The notes below the pieces were generated by a model. That model made no database searches. It had not been told where the DNA came from and saw nothing but the letters and a program-made list of their open reading frames with translations. Source: an uncultured Sphingomonas sp. (lineage in GTDB: Bacteria > Pseudomonadota > Alphaproteobacteria > Sphingomonadales > Sphingomonadaceae). Taken from it: a stretch of 51,652 nt of DNA. The stretch spans positions 1 through 51,652 of the forward strand of contig NZ_CAJYVU010000093.1 of assembly GCF_913778135.1 (NCBI RefSeq). The letters run 5' to 3'. The position numbers and the translations under genes are program-made. This document shows, in pieces, positions 30,091 through 38,859 of this stretch; within the stretch, counting starts at the first letter, position 1, and the number at the start of each line of letters is the position of its first letter.

Positions 30091-30750
30091 TCAGGCTGGC
30101 ACCAACTCGAGCACATCCATTATCGACTCGAAGGCGGGGTAAGGCTGCGCCAACCGCCAGCGCTGCGGACCGATCCGCTCGACCCAGCCGGCAACATCGC
30201 GCGTCGCATCGCGGCCATAGCGCATCGCGCTGCGTTCATCGCCGAGCGCAACCGTGCCGAGGAACACGGCGCGCGATGTGTCCGAGGGATAGATCGTACC
30301 GCTGATGCGCTGCGATCCGGTCAGCTTGATCAGCGACACGCCGTCTCCACCCGATGCGACACGGCAGCGGAAAAACGGATAGGCGACATAGTCGAGTGCG
30401 CCTGCCGCCTTCGCGCCGAGCTTGACCGTGCGACAGCGATAATCGCCGGCGGGCGGTACCGGATCGGTCAGCGCCGCGTCATAGGCATACAGCGCGGGGT
30501 CGGCTTCGATCTTCGCGCTTGCCCCGCCAGCACGCGCCTTCTTCAATGCAGCGATCCACGCGGTCCGCCATTCGCGCAATCGCTGGCGGTCGGCGACGGT
30601 CGCAACGGCGCGCCAGTCGCGCGTGTCAGTGGTGGGTTCTGCCGCTGCCTGCTCGCCGACCGAGCGGACCGACGTACTGCCATCCTTGCCGCCGCATCCT
30701 CCGAGCGCCATCAGCACGAAACCCGCGCAGGCGAGGCGCGCAACCGTCAT
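30091..30750 (-). CDS. DUF4893 lipoprotein
   Basis: A 219-residue lipoprotein; signal MTVARLACAGFVLMALGGCGG with Cys19 as the acylated residue. The mature part contains the DUF4893 features DWRAVATVADRQRLREWRTAW, PPAGDYRCRTVKLG and YVAYPFFRCRV. Function unknown; the family is confined mostly to sphingomonads and relatives. The two cysteines (YRCR and FRCR) may be paired. The start overlaps the stop of the 3-hydroxybutyrate dehydrogenase gene (ATGA). Confidence 0.82.
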   Translation of the reverse strand: MTVARLACAGFVLMALGGCGGKDGSTSVRSVGEQAAAEPTTDTRDWRAVATVADRQRLREWRTAWIAALKKARAGGASAKIEADPALYAYDAALTDPVPPAGDYRCRTVKLGAKAAGALDYVAYPFFRCRVASGGDGVSLIKLTGSQRISGTIYPSDTSRAVFLGTVALGDERSAMRYGRDATRDVAGWVERIGPQRWRLAQPYPAFESIMDVLELVPA

Positions 30751-31532
30751 GCCGCGGTCCAGCCACCGTCGGCAGACAGATTGGCGCCGGTGATCGCCTT
30801 TGCTTCCTCGCGGCACAGGAACAGCGCGAAGGCGGCGACCTGTTCGGGCGTAACGAACTCCTTGGTCGGCTGCGCGGCGAGCAGCACATCGTTCATCACC
30901 TGCTCGCGCGTCATCCCGCGCGCCTTCATCGTGTCGGGTATTTGGCTCTCAACGAGCGGCGTCCAGACATAACCCGGCGAGATACAATTGGCGGTAATAC
31001 CGTGCGTCGCATTCTCCAGCGCGACCGCCTTGGTCAGCCCAGCAACGCCGTGCTTGGCCGCTACATAAGCCGCCTTGTTGGGGCTCGCGACGAGGCTGTG
31101 TGCGCTCGCCGTCGTGATGATCCGACCCCAGCCGCGCTCGCGCATCAGCGGCACCGCCGCGCGCATCGCGTGGAACGCGCTCGACAGGTTGATCGCCAGG
31201 ATCGCATCCCATTTGTCGACCGGGAACTCGTGGACGGGCGCGACATGCTGGATGCCGGCATTGTTGACCAGAATGTCGGGTCCGCCCAGTTCCGCGTGAC
31301 AGCGCGCCACCATCGCCGCGATCTCATCGGGCTTGGTCATGTCGGCGGCGTCGTGGAGCACGCTAACGCCGCTCGATGTCTCCAGCTCGGCGCGTGTCGC
31401 CTCGATCGCCTCTGCCTCGCCCAACCCGTTCAGCATGACGCTGGCACCCTCGGCGGCGAGCGCACGCGCGATGGCTAGACCGATGCCCGACGTCGATCCC
31501 GTGACGATCGCACTCTTACCTTGCAGGAACAT
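30747..31532 (-). CDS. 3-hydroxybutyrate dehydrogenase (SDR family)
   Basis: A 261-residue short-chain dehydrogenase. The NAD-binding motif TGSTSGIG lies at about 11-18, NNAG around 90, and the catalytic Ser-Tyr-Lys in TTASAHSLVASPNKAAYVAAKHG. Sequence pieces such as NAGIQHVAPVHEFP are typical of D-beta-hydroxybutyrate dehydrogenase, the NAD-dependent step that oxidises 3-hydroxybutyrate from PHB breakdown to acetoacetate. The ATG at 31532 gives the normal length. Upstream frame extension to 32597 runs antisense to the metallopeptidase gene and is noise. Confidence 0.9.
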   Translation of the reverse strand: MFLQGKSAIVTGSTSGIGLAIARALAAEGASVMLNGLGEAEAIEATRAELETSSGVSVLHDAADMTKPDEIAAMVARCHAELGGPDILVNNAGIQHVAPVHEFPVDKWDAILAINLSSAFHAMRAAVPLMRERGWGRIITTASAHSLVASPNKAAYVAAKHGVAGLTKAVALENATHGITANCISPGYVWTPLVESQIPDTMKARGMTREQVMNDVLLAAQPTKEFVTPEQVAAFALFLCREEAKAITGANLSADGGWTAA

Positions 31533-31640
31533 CGGCTCACTCTCCTCCCCGTCTGCATCGGGCAGACGCGCGCCGCTTGCAACCCGAAGCGCGCCGCCGG
31601 GTTCATGCCGCAACAGAAACGATTGGCAGGGAGTGGGTCG

Positions 31641-32549
31641 ATGCGGCTCGACGATTACGACAATGACATCGATGTCGGCGATGCCACCTCGCGCGGCGGC
31701 TTCGGCGGTGGCGGCGGCGGAGGGCTGCTGTTCGGGCTGCTGCCGCTGATCGGCAGTCGCTTCGGCTGCGGCGGGATCGTGGTTGTATTGATCCTGTTCG
31801 CGGTGTTCGGCGGAGGGCTGGGCGGACTTGGCGGGCTGCTCGGCGGCGGCGGCAGCGCACCATCGAGCCAGGTCGGCCAGCAATCGGACGGCGGCAGCGT
31901 GCAGCAAATTTGCGACGCTAGCCCCGAACGACGCTCGACCTGCAATGCCTTCAGCAACGTCGAAAATACGTGGGAAAAGATTTTCGCAGCTTCCGGTGAA
32001 CGCTTCCGCGCTCCCGGCCTGCGCTTCTTTACCGCACAGGGACAGTCGGGCTGCGGTGCGGCGCAGAGCGCGACGGGTCCGTTCTATTGCCCGACCGACA
32101 GCGACATCTACCTCGACACCGGCTTCTTCAACGAACTGACCAACCGCTTCAAGGCGCCCGGCGACTTCGCGCAATATTACGTCGTGGCGCATGAATTCGG
32201 CCACCATATCCAGAACCTGCTCGGCACGTCGGACAAGGTCCAGCAGATCCAGCGCAGCAGCGGCGAGGTCGAGGGCAATGCCGCCTCGGTGCGGCTCGAA
32301 CTGCAGGCCGATTGCTACGCCGGCGTGTGGGCGGCGAAGAACCGCGACCGGCTCGAGCCCGGCGACGTGGAAGAAGGCATGCGCGCCGCACAGGCGATCG
32401 GCGACGACACGTTGCAGCGCGAGGCGCAGGGACGCGTTGTGCCGGACAGCTTCACCCACGGCACTTCGGCGCAGCGCCAGTTCTGGCTCCGCAAGGGCAT
32501 GGAGAGCGGCGATCCCGCCGCATGCGACACCTTCTCTGGCGCGATCTGA
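31641..32549 (+). CDS. Neutral zinc metallopeptidase (KPN_02809/YpfJ family)
   Basis: A 302-residue membrane-anchored protein. A glycine-rich N-terminal segment (about 18-30) precedes a membrane helix (about 43-62, GGIVVVLILFAVFGG), then a periplasmic metallopeptidase domain with the HEFGHH zinc motif and a later ELQADCYAG metal-ligand segment. The substrate of this family is unknown. GGAG lies 8 bases before the ATG at 31641. It is divergent from the 3-hydroxybutyrate dehydrogenase gene. Confidence 0.9.
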   Translation: MRLDDYDNDIDVGDATSRGGFGGGGGGGLLFGLLPLIGSRFGCGGIVVVLILFAVFGGGLGGLGGLLGGGGSAPSSQVGQQSDGGSVQQICDASPERRSTCNAFSNVENTWEKIFAASGERFRAPGLRFFTAQGQSGCGAAQSATGPFYCPTDSDIYLDTGFFNELTNRFKAPGDFAQYYVVAHEFGHHIQNLLGTSDKVQQIQRSSGEVEGNAASVRLELQADCYAGVWAAKNRDRLEPGDVEEGMRAAQAIGDDTLQREAQGRVVPDSFTHGTSAQRQFWLRKGMESGDPAACDTFSGAI

Positions 32550-32557
32550 TAAACGTA

Positions 32558-32582
32558 GGGGCGAGGTGCACCGGCACCCCGC
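32558..32582 (-). repeat. Hairpin element, copy 2 of 2 (inverted)
   Basis: Read on the minus strand it is GCGGGGTGC, loop CGGT, GCACCTCGCCCC, nearly the same as the element at 9969-9994 apart from the loop. It sits between the convergent metallopeptidase and phosphomannose isomerase genes, so it may act as a bidirectional terminator or belong to a dispersed hairpin family. Confidence 0.45.
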
Positions 32583-32606
32583 CACTTCACTCAGCATGTC
32601 GTCAGG

Positions 32607-33431
32607 TCAGAGCCGACGATCACCGACATAGGCGAACAGCAGGTCGGCATCGTTCGACGCATGTAGCTTCTCCGCGCCGGTGACGGTCACGCACTCGCCC
32701 GCCTTCCACGCCACGCCCGCGACGACGCCCTCGCCCTTGATCGGCACCAGCCAGCCCGTCTTGCCCTCAGGCAGATCGACCTGACGGTCGCCGCCGGTCC
32801 AGCGCTCCAGCACGAATTTCGGCCCTTCCACCAGGATCGTCCGCCCGGGCTCGACCTCGCCCGGTGCGCTCGGCGGCGTCCACGGCGTGAGTTCGGCGAC
32901 CGCCACGCCATCGTCGAGGTGCAGCTCGCGCGGGCGGCCGTAATCGTACAGGCGATAGGTCGTGTCCGAATTCTGCTGCACCTCGATCAGCGTCAGCCCC
33001 GCGCCGATCGCGTGAATAACGCCCGAGTGCGAGTAGAAGAAGTCGCCCTTCTTCACCTTCTTCCAGTCGAGCTTGTGCTCGATCGAGCCGTCGAGCGCAC
33101 TTTCGCGCAGCTCGTCCGCCGTCATCGGCGCGAGCGGCCCGATCGCGATCGTCGAATCAGGTTCGGCATCCAGGATCGTCCAGCACTCGTCCTTGCCGCG
33201 CGGCAGCCCGCGCTTCTGCGCTTCCTCGTCGGACGGGTGGTCCTGCACCGACAGCTTCTCGCTGGTGAACAGGTATTTGATCAGCAGTTCCGATTCTTCC
33301 GGATGCGGCGACTGGAACCACACCTCGCCGATCGGCTCCGCATCGGGCGCGGGATCGGGAAAGCCGGGGTAAAGCGTGTGCCGGCCCCACGGCTTTTCGA
33401 CGCGCTTGGTGGCAAGCAGGGTGGCGGGCAT
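32607..33431 (-). CDS. Class I mannose-6-phosphate isomerase
   Basis: A 274-residue cupin enzyme that interconverts mannose-6-phosphate and fructose-6-phosphate, supplying mannose for exopolysaccharide. Visible features are TKRVEKPWGRH, GEVWFQSPHP, KLSVQDHPSDEEA (zinc-site region), GKDECWTILDAEP and HSGVIHAIGAGLTLIEVQQNSD. It is the short, single-subunit form common in Alphaproteobacteria. AGGAG lies 6 bases before the ATG at 33431. No sugar-nucleotide genes are adjacent, but the PrsK/PrsR set at the window end points to exopolysaccharide regulation elsewhere. Confidence 0.9.
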   Translation of the reverse strand: MPATLLATKRVEKPWGRHTLYPGFPDPAPDAEPIGEVWFQSPHPEESELLIKYLFTSEKLSVQDHPSDEEAQKRGLPRGKDECWTILDAEPDSTIAIGPLAPMTADELRESALDGSIEHKLDWKKVKKGDFFYSHSGVIHAIGAGLTLIEVQQNSDTTYRLYDYGRPRELHLDDGVAVAELTPWTPPSAPGEVEPGRTILVEGPKFVLERWTGGDRQVDLPEGKTGWLVPIKGEGVVAGVAWKAGECVTVTGAEKLHASNDADLLFAYVGDRRL

Positions 33432-33532
33432 GGGAACTCCTGATGATGAACGACAGTCTGTCGCAACGCGCGCGATAACAGGTCCGTTGCGCGGAGCCAG
33501 CAACAAAGCTGTCGCACCTGCGGCCCGGGTGT

Positions 33533-33554
33533 GTGCGAAAGCCGTTGTTCGCAC
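33533..33554. promoter_or_regulatory. Inverted repeat upstream of bamD
   Basis: GTGCGAA (33533-33539) and TTCGCAC (33548-33554) are perfect complements separated by 8 bases, ending 28 bp before the bamD ATG in the 151-bp divergent gap. It could be an operator or a 5' leader hairpin. The family of any regulator is not evident. Confidence 0.3.
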
Positions 33555-33582
33555 GCGCTCGCTTGCGCTAAGGCCACCACCG

Positions 33583-34578
33583 ATGCGTAACCTTCCTGTC
33601 CGCGGCCTTTCGGTCGCGCTCATCGCCGCGCTAGCGCTTCCCATCGCCGGCTGTGCGCGCAACCGCGCCGGCAGGGACCTGCCCTATGTCGCGCGCGATG
33701 TCGGCACCTTGTACACGTCGGCCAAGACCCGGCTCGATCAGGGGCGCTACAAGGAAGCCGCCGCGCTGTTCGACGAGGTCGAGCGTCAGCATCCCTATTC
33801 GGTCTGGGCGCGCCGCGCGCAGTTGATGGGCGCGTTCAGCTATTATCTCGCGCGCGACTACACCAACGCGATCCAGGGCGCGCAGCGTTTCCTGTCGGTT
33901 CACCCCGGCAACCGCGATGCGCCTTACGCTTATTACCTCGTCGCGATGAGCTATTACGAGCAGATCAGCGACGTGACGCGCGATCAGAAGATCACGACGC
34001 AGGCGCAGGACTCGCTCGGTGAACTCGTCCGTCGCTATCCCAACACGCGCTACGCCGCCGATGCGCGGTTGAAGCTCGACCTCGTGCGCGATCACCTCGC
34101 GGGCAAGGAGATGGAGGTCGGCCGCTTCTACGAACGTCGCCGCCAGTGGCTCGCCGCGACGCTGCGGTTCCGCAAGGTGATCGACGAATATCAAACCACG
34201 ACGCACGCGCCCGAGGCGCTGATGCGGTTGACCGAAACCTACCTTGCCTTGGGCGTCCGAAACGAGGCGGAAAAGGCCGCGGCAGTGCTCGGCGCCAACT
34301 ATCCGGGATCGGACTGGTACCAGCGCGCGTACAAGCTGATGCGCGACTATCCGTCGACGCCGATCGCACCGCTGGCGCCGGGTGCGCAGGTCGTGCCGCC
34401 GGGTACCCGCACCACCACAGTCGCGGGCGAAGCAACCACCAGCGTACCCGCCAAGGCCGATGCGCCCAATGCAGTGACGCCCGCGACCACCGGCGGCGAT
34501 CCGGTCGGCACGCTGCCGCCCGACACCACCTCGCCCGCGAACACGCCCAATCCGACGTCGAGCACGCCGACGCCGTAA
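33583..34578 (+). CDS. bamD: Outer-membrane assembly lipoprotein BamD
   Basis: A 331-residue lipoprotein. Signal peptide MRNLPVRGLSVALIAALALPIAGC has a lipobox with Cys24. About five TPR repeats follow (about 40-265; LYTSAKTRLDQGRYKEAAALFDEV is the first), then a proline/threonine-rich tail (about 275-331) of low complexity. BamD is the essential lipoprotein of the BAM complex that inserts beta-barrels in the outer membrane. The tail makes it longer than the E. coli protein (about 245 residues). recN follows by 77 bp. Confidence 0.92.
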   Translation: MRNLPVRGLSVALIAALALPIAGCARNRAGRDLPYVARDVGTLYTSAKTRLDQGRYKEAAALFDEVERQHPYSVWARRAQLMGAFSYYLARDYTNAIQGAQRFLSVHPGNRDAPYAYYLVAMSYYEQISDVTRDQKITTQAQDSLGELVRRYPNTRYAADARLKLDLVRDHLAGKEMEVGRFYERRRQWLAATLRFRKVIDEYQTTTHAPEALMRLTETYLALGVRNEAEKAAAVLGANYPGSDWYQRAYKLMRDYPSTPIAPLAPGAQVVPPGTRTTTVAGEATTSVPAKADAPNAVTPATTGGDPVGTLPPDTTSPANTPNPTSSTPTP

Positions 34579-34655
34579 TCGCGCGGACGGTGGGCCAGCG
34601 TGGAACAAAAGGGGGTAACGTCGCGCCCGATCTGCGCTAAAGGCGTTGGTGATTC

Positions 34656-36311
34656 ATGCTGACTGCGCTTTCCATTCGCGACGTGGTGTTGATCGAGGCG
34701 CTGGACCTCGAATTCGGCGAAGGCCTCGGCGTGCTGACCGGTGAGACCGGCGCGGGCAAGTCGATCCTGCTCGACTCGCTCGGCCTCGCACTCGGCCGAC
34801 GCGGCGACAGCGGGCTGGTGCGTCACGGCGCAACGCAGGCGAGCGTCACCGCGACCTTCGATCGACCCGCGGGTGTCGACGCGGTGCTCGAGGAGAACGG
34901 CATCGACGCCGAGCCGGGCGAGCCGCTGATCGTGCGCCGCATCGTCAGGGCGGACGGCGGCAGCCGCGCGTTCGTCAACAACCAGCCCGCCTCTGCCGCG
35001 CTGCTGCGCGAAATCGGGCAGATGCTGGTCGAGATCCACGGCCAGCACGACGACCGTGGCATGCTCGCACCCGCTGGGCACCGCGCGCTGCTCGACGCCT
35101 TCGCGCGGGCCGATGTAGCCAAGGTGTCCACGGCGCATGCCGCCTGGCGTAACGCGACGTCAGCGCTGGAGGATGCGCAAGCCGAGATCGCGACCGCGCA
35201 GCGGGATCGCGAATGGCTGGAACACGCGGTCGCCGAACTCGACAAGCTCGCACCCGAGCCGGGCGAGGAGGAAGCACTGGCCGAACGCCGCCGCGGCATG
35301 CAGCGCGCGGAAAAGATCGCAGACGACCTGAACGACGTGACCGGACACGTCGATGGTCGCGATGGTGCAATGACGCAACTGCGCCAGGCCGCACGCGTGC
35401 TCGAGCGGATCGCGGAGGATCATCCCGCGCTTGCCGAGGCACTCGCCGCGATCGACCGTGCGGTGATCGAGGGGGCAGTGGCGGAGGAAAAGCTGCGCGA
35501 CGCCGCCGCCGCGCTGATGCACGACCCGCGGCAACTGGAGGAGGACGAGGCGCGTCTGTTTGAGCTTCGCGCAATGGCGCGCAAGCACCGGGTTCAGCCC
35601 GATGACCTCGCCGCCCTCGCCGACCGCCAGCGCGCACAGCTCGAGCGATTGAACGCCGGCGAGGAAGGTCTGGCCGGGCTGGAAGCGCGCGTCGACAAGG
35701 CGCGCGCCGCTTATGTCGCCGCGGCAGACGCACTGACGAAGCAGCGCACCGCCGCCGCCAAGCGGCTAGACGCGGCGGTGGCGGGTGAGCTCGCGCCGTT
35801 GAAGCTCGACGCCGCACGCTTCCGCACGATCGTCGCGCCCTTGAGCGAAGGTGAATGGTCGCCTGCCGGGCGCGACCGTGTCGAGTTCGAGATTTCGACC
35901 AACCCGGGCGCCCCCTTCGCCCCGCTCGCCAAGATCGCGAGCGGCGGCGAGCTGTCGCGCTTCATCCTGGCACTCAAGGTCGCGCTCGCGCAGCAGGGCG
36001 GTGCCGCGACGATGATCTTCGACGAAATCGATCGCGGGGTCGGCGGCGCGGTGGCGAGCGCGATCGGCGACCGGCTCGCGCGGCTGGCGACGCGCGCGCA
36101 ATTGCTGGTCGTCACCCACTCGCCGCAGGTGGCGGCGCGCGGCGCCGCGCATCTGCTGATCGCCAAGAGCAACGACGGCAAGGTCACGCGCACCGGCGTC
36201 CGCCCGCTCTCCCCTGACGAGCGGCGCGAGGAGATCGCGCGCATGCTGTCAGGCGCGACCGTCACCGACGAGGCGCGCGCACAGGCGGAACGATTGCTCG
36301 AACCCGCCTGA
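34656..36311 (+). CDS. recN: DNA repair protein RecN
   Basis: A 551-residue SMC-like ATPase. Walker A GETGAGKSILLDSL lies at about 29-42, a coiled-coil middle spans about 160-370, and the C-terminal half has the ABC signature LSRFILALKVAL after KIASGGE, Walker B MIFDEIDRGVGG and VVTHSPQVAA. RecN acts early in double-strand-break repair. Many bacteria place recN under LexA; I looked for the alphaproteobacterial GTTC-N7-GTTC box just upstream and did not find it. Confidence 0.95.
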   Translation: MLTALSIRDVVLIEALDLEFGEGLGVLTGETGAGKSILLDSLGLALGRRGDSGLVRHGATQASVTATFDRPAGVDAVLEENGIDAEPGEPLIVRRIVRADGGSRAFVNNQPASAALLREIGQMLVEIHGQHDDRGMLAPAGHRALLDAFARADVAKVSTAHAAWRNATSALEDAQAEIATAQRDREWLEHAVAELDKLAPEPGEEEALAERRRGMQRAEKIADDLNDVTGHVDGRDGAMTQLRQAARVLERIAEDHPALAEALAAIDRAVIEGAVAEEKLRDAAAALMHDPRQLEEDEARLFELRAMARKHRVQPDDLAALADRQRAQLERLNAGEEGLAGLEARVDKARAAYVAAADALTKQRTAAAKRLDAAVAGELAPLKLDAARFRTIVAPLSEGEWSPAGRDRVEFEISTNPGAPFAPLAKIASGGELSRFILALKVALAQQGGAATMIFDEIDRGVGGAVASAIGDRLARLATRAQLLVVTHSPQVAARGAAHLLIAKSNDGKVTRTGVRPLSPDERREEIARMLSGATVTDEARAQAERLLEPA

Positions 36312-36346
36312 GCGACGCACCCGCCGTCGCTTACCGCTCGCTCAGG
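36307..36346. terminator. Hairpin between recN and gpmA
   Basis: CCTGAGCGA (36307-36315) and TCGCTCAGG (36338-36346) are perfect 9-base complements flanking the convergent junction, including both stop codons. An inner GCGACG/CGTCGC stem is an alternative fold. No T-run; it may help both genes. Confidence 0.45.
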
Positions 36347-37017
36347 TAATAGCGGTCGGTCGCGTTCAGGTTCGCGTCCAGCTCGTAGACGATCGGCTGA
36401 CCGGTCGGGATCTCCAGTCCGGTGATCTCGTCGTCGGGAATGTTGCTCAGGTGCTTGACCAGCGCGCGCAGCGAATTGCCGTGGGCGGAGATCAGCACCC
36501 GCTGCCCGTCCTTCAGCGCGGGTGCGATCCGCTCGTCCCAATACGGCAGCACGCGCGCGATCGTGTCCTTCAGGCTCTCGGTCGCGGGCACGTCAATCCC
36601 GGCGTAGCGACGATCGCCCGACAGGTCGTATTCGCTCCCCGCCTCCATCGGCGGCGGCGGCACGTCGAAGCTGCGACGCCAGATATGGACCTGCTCGTCG
36701 CCGTGGCGCGCCGCGGTCCCCGCCTTGTCGAGCCCGGTCAGCCCGCCATAATGGCGCTCGTTCAACCGCCAGTGCTTTTCGACCGGCAGCCACAAACGCC
36801 CCATCGCTTCGAGCGCGAGGTTCAGCGTCTTGATCGCGCGGGTCTGCAGCGAGGTGAAGGTCTGGTCAAAGTCGAGACCCTTCGCCGCCATCAACTCGCC
36901 CGCCGCGCGCGCCTCGGCCGCGCCCTTCTCCGTCACGTCGACGTCCCACCAGCCGGTGAAACGGTTCTCCAGGTTCCACGACGACTGGCCGTGACGGATA
37001 AGGACGAGCGTGGGCAT
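36331..37017 (-). CDS. gpmA: 2,3-bisphosphoglycerate-dependent phosphoglycerate mutase
   Basis: A 228-residue phosphoglycerate mutase of the histidine phosphatase family. The phospho-accepting His lies in [25 protein letters not shown] follows, and the second His is in [15 protein letters not shown]. It interconverts 3- and 2-phosphoglycerate in glycolysis. GGAAGG lies before the ATG. Normal length. It is the second of two minus-strand genes (GNAT gene upstream, 85 bp gap). Confidence 0.95.
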   Translation of the reverse strand: MPTLVLIRHGQSSWNLENRFTGWWDVDVTEKGAAEARAAGELMAAKGLDFDQTFTSLQTRAIKTLNLALEAMGRLWLPVEKHWRLNERHYGGLTGLDKAGTAARHGDEQVHIWRRSFDVPPPPMEAGSEYDLSGDRRYAGIDVPATESLKDTIARVLPYWDERIAPALKDGQRVLISAHGNSLRALVKHLSNIPDDEITGLEIPTGQPIVYELDANLNATDRYYLSER

Positions 37018-37102
37018 GGTTGAACCTTCCTGCGTGGCCGCGCGGCGGCGGCGATCACCGCTCCGCTACGGGAAAGCGGGCCCGCCGGGCAAGCCGCGAC
37101 GC

Positions 37103-37558
37103 TTACAGCGTCAGGCGGAAGAAGCAGTTGTGCGGGCTGGGCTGATAATCGGCGAAGGCGTCGCACGGCACGAACCCGGCGCGCGTGTAGAGCCTGATCG
37201 CGGCATCGTAGGCGGGCGTGGTCCCGGTCTCCAGGTACAGCGTGCCTAGCCCTTGCTCCCGCGCCTCGGCCATGATCGCGCGGAGGATCGCGTGGCCGGC
37301 GCCGCGTCCCCTCGCCTCGGGCGTGCTGCGCATCGACTTGACCTCGCCCGCCGCGTCGTCGAGCCGCTTCAACGCCCCCATGCCGGCGAGCGTCGCGTCC
37401 TCCCACGCGGTGAAGAACGTCACTTCGGGCGCGGACAGCGCCGCACCGTCTAGCGCAAAGGAAAAGCCGGGCGGCGTGCCCGCACGCTGCTCGGCGACGT
37501 GCGCGGCGAGCAACGGCGCCACCGCGGGGTTGGTCGGTGTATCGCGTCGAACCTGCAC
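37103..37558 (-). CDS. GNAT-family N-acetyltransferase
   Basis: About 151 residues from a GTG at 37558, with GGAG 7 bases upstream. The acetyl-CoA loop is TPEARGRGAGHAILRAIM, followed by LYLETGTTPAYDAAIRLYTRAGFVPC, the standard GNAT core. Substrate unknown. The frame is open to 37711, but the earlier residues are basic and do not look like the family, so the GTG start is preferred. Divergent from the dienelactone hydrolase gene. Confidence 0.82.
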   Translation of the reverse strand: MQVRRDTPTNPAVAPLLAAHVAEQRAGTPPGFSFALDGAALSAPEVTFFTAWEDATLAGMGALKRLDDAAGEVKSMRSTPEARGRGAGHAILRAIMAEAREQGLGTLYLETGTTPAYDAAIRLYTRAGFVPCDAFADYQPSPHNCFFRLTL

Positions 37559-37632
37559 TTGCGCGCTCCGCTGCCGGCGTGTTTGTACCGGTCTAACGCG
37601 CCGCGGCAGGCGGACAAGCAGGGAGAAGGTAG

Positions 37633-38355
37633 ATGGCGGTCGAGCGCAGGGCATTGATCCACGACGGTCCGGGCGGGCGGTTCGAGGGCGTGTTCGCATG
37701 GGACGATGCACAATCCGGCGCGCGGCCAGCGGTGCTGGTGATCCCGAACATCCTGGGTCAGAAGGAAGAGGATAACGTCAAGGCGGAGGAACTCGCCGCG
37801 CTGGGCTACGCCGCCTTCGCGTGCGATGTGTACGGCCAGGGCAAGCGGACGCAGCGCGGGCCGGATGCGTCACGCTACATGGACGAGATGAACGCCGATC
37901 GGGCGCTGCTACGCGATCGGCTCGCCGCCAGTCTCGCCGCGCTCAAGGCACAGCCGGAGGTGGACGCCACAAGGACCGCGGCGATCGGCTTCTGTTTCGG
38001 CGGCAAGTGCGTGCTCGACATGGCGCGTAGCGGGTTGGACGTGCTCGGCGGTGTCAGCTTCCACGGGGTCTACGATCGCCCGGACTACGACACCGTGTCA
38101 CTAATCGCGGCCAAGCTGTTGATCTGCCACGGCTGGGACGACCCGCTCGGCAAGCCAGAGACGGTAGTATTGCTGGGACAGGAACTCACCGACAGCGGAG
38201 CCGATTGGCAGATCCACGCTTACGGCCATGCCGGTCACGCCTTCACCGATCGCAGCATGAAGGGCTCGACGGTCCCGGGCGTTGCCTACGAGGAGCGTGC
38301 CGACCGCCGAAGCTGGCACGCGATGGAATTTTTTCTCGGAGAGTTATTCGCGTAG
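37633..38355 (+). CDS. Dienelactone hydrolase family protein
   Basis: A 240-residue alpha/beta hydrolase with the cysteine-nucleophile elbow GFCFGGKCVLDMA and the catalytic His region YGHAGHAFTD near the C-terminus. Dienelactone hydrolases act in chlorocatechol breakdown, but most relatives like this one act on other esters or lactones of unknown identity. GGGAGAAGG lies before the ATG. No aromatic-degradation genes are nearby. Confidence 0.88.
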   Translation: MAVERRALIHDGPGGRFEGVFAWDDAQSGARPAVLVIPNILGQKEEDNVKAEELAALGYAAFACDVYGQGKRTQRGPDASRYMDEMNADRALLRDRLAASLAALKAQPEVDATRTAAIGFCFGGKCVLDMARSGLDVLGGVSFHGVYDRPDYDTVSLIAAKLLICHGWDDPLGKPETVVLLGQELTDSGADWQIHAYGHAGHAFTDRSMKGSTVPGVAYEERADRRSWHAMEFFLGELFA

Positions 38356-38393
38356 GCATGCCGCCCGGCGGCCGGCTCGCCGCGGCCTTGCCC

Positions 38394-38819
38394 TTACGTC
38401 GACGTAGCGACCGTGCGCAGGACGTCCTCGAACTCCGCGCGAATGTCTTCGGGGGCATTGCGCAACAACACCTGCAATCGCTCGCGGACCGCCTCCGTCT
38501 GTTGATCGTCCGACATGCTCGCCATTGTCCAGCCGCTGAAGATACGACGCGTGTCGAGCTCGTCGTGAAGCGTCTTGACCTCGGCGTGGCGCGAGTCGGC
38601 GCTGATCCGTCCGAACACGTGCGTGATCGCCTCCGGCGTCCCCTCCAGCACCTGCAGGAAACGCCGTCCGTCCGACAGTAGCACGCCGGAGATGCCGTTC
38701 AGACCGTTGTTCGCGCGCGACTGTCGCAGAATTTCGATCTGCGTGTCGTCGTCGGTTCGCCCAGTCGCCACGCTTGAATAAACGATGCGTCGAAAGCGCG
38801 CATCCTGTTGCTCGGTCAT
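38394..38819 (-). CDS. BLUF-domain blue-light photoreceptor
   Basis: A 141-residue stand-alone BLUF protein. The flavin-binding and photocycle residues line up with AppA in number and spacing: Tyr14 (RRIVYSS), Asn38, Gln56 (FLQVLEG), Trp97 and Met99 (FSGWTMA). The spacings Tyr-Gln 42 and Tyr-Trp 83 match AppA Tyr21/Gln63/Trp104 exactly. It has no output domain, so it must signal by binding a partner. The C-terminal helices (105-135) may be the interaction surface. Its only same-strand neighbour is the chorismate mutase gene upstream. Confidence 0.93.
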   Translation of the reverse strand: MTEQQDARFRRIVYSSVATGRTDDDTQIEILRQSRANNGLNGISGVLLSDGRRFLQVLEGTPEAITHVFGRISADSRHAEVKTLHDELDTRRIFSGWTMASMSDDQQTEAVRERLQVLLRNAPEDIRAEFEDVLRTVATST

Positions 38820-38859
38820 CTGCCGCTACTAGCTAATCCATGTTACGAAGTCGAGACGA

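Noticed and set aside
30747..32597. A 616-codon minus-strand open frame joining 3-hydroxybutyrate dehydrogenase to antisense sequence of the metallopeptidase
   Set aside because: Only 30747-31532 matches the SDR family; the rest is antisense to a convincing gene and is an open frame caused by high GC.
34579..34655. Possible LexA box (GTTC-N7-GTTC or its complement) before recN
   Set aside because: GGAAC followed by GGTAAC is present, but spacing and second half do not fit the consensus.
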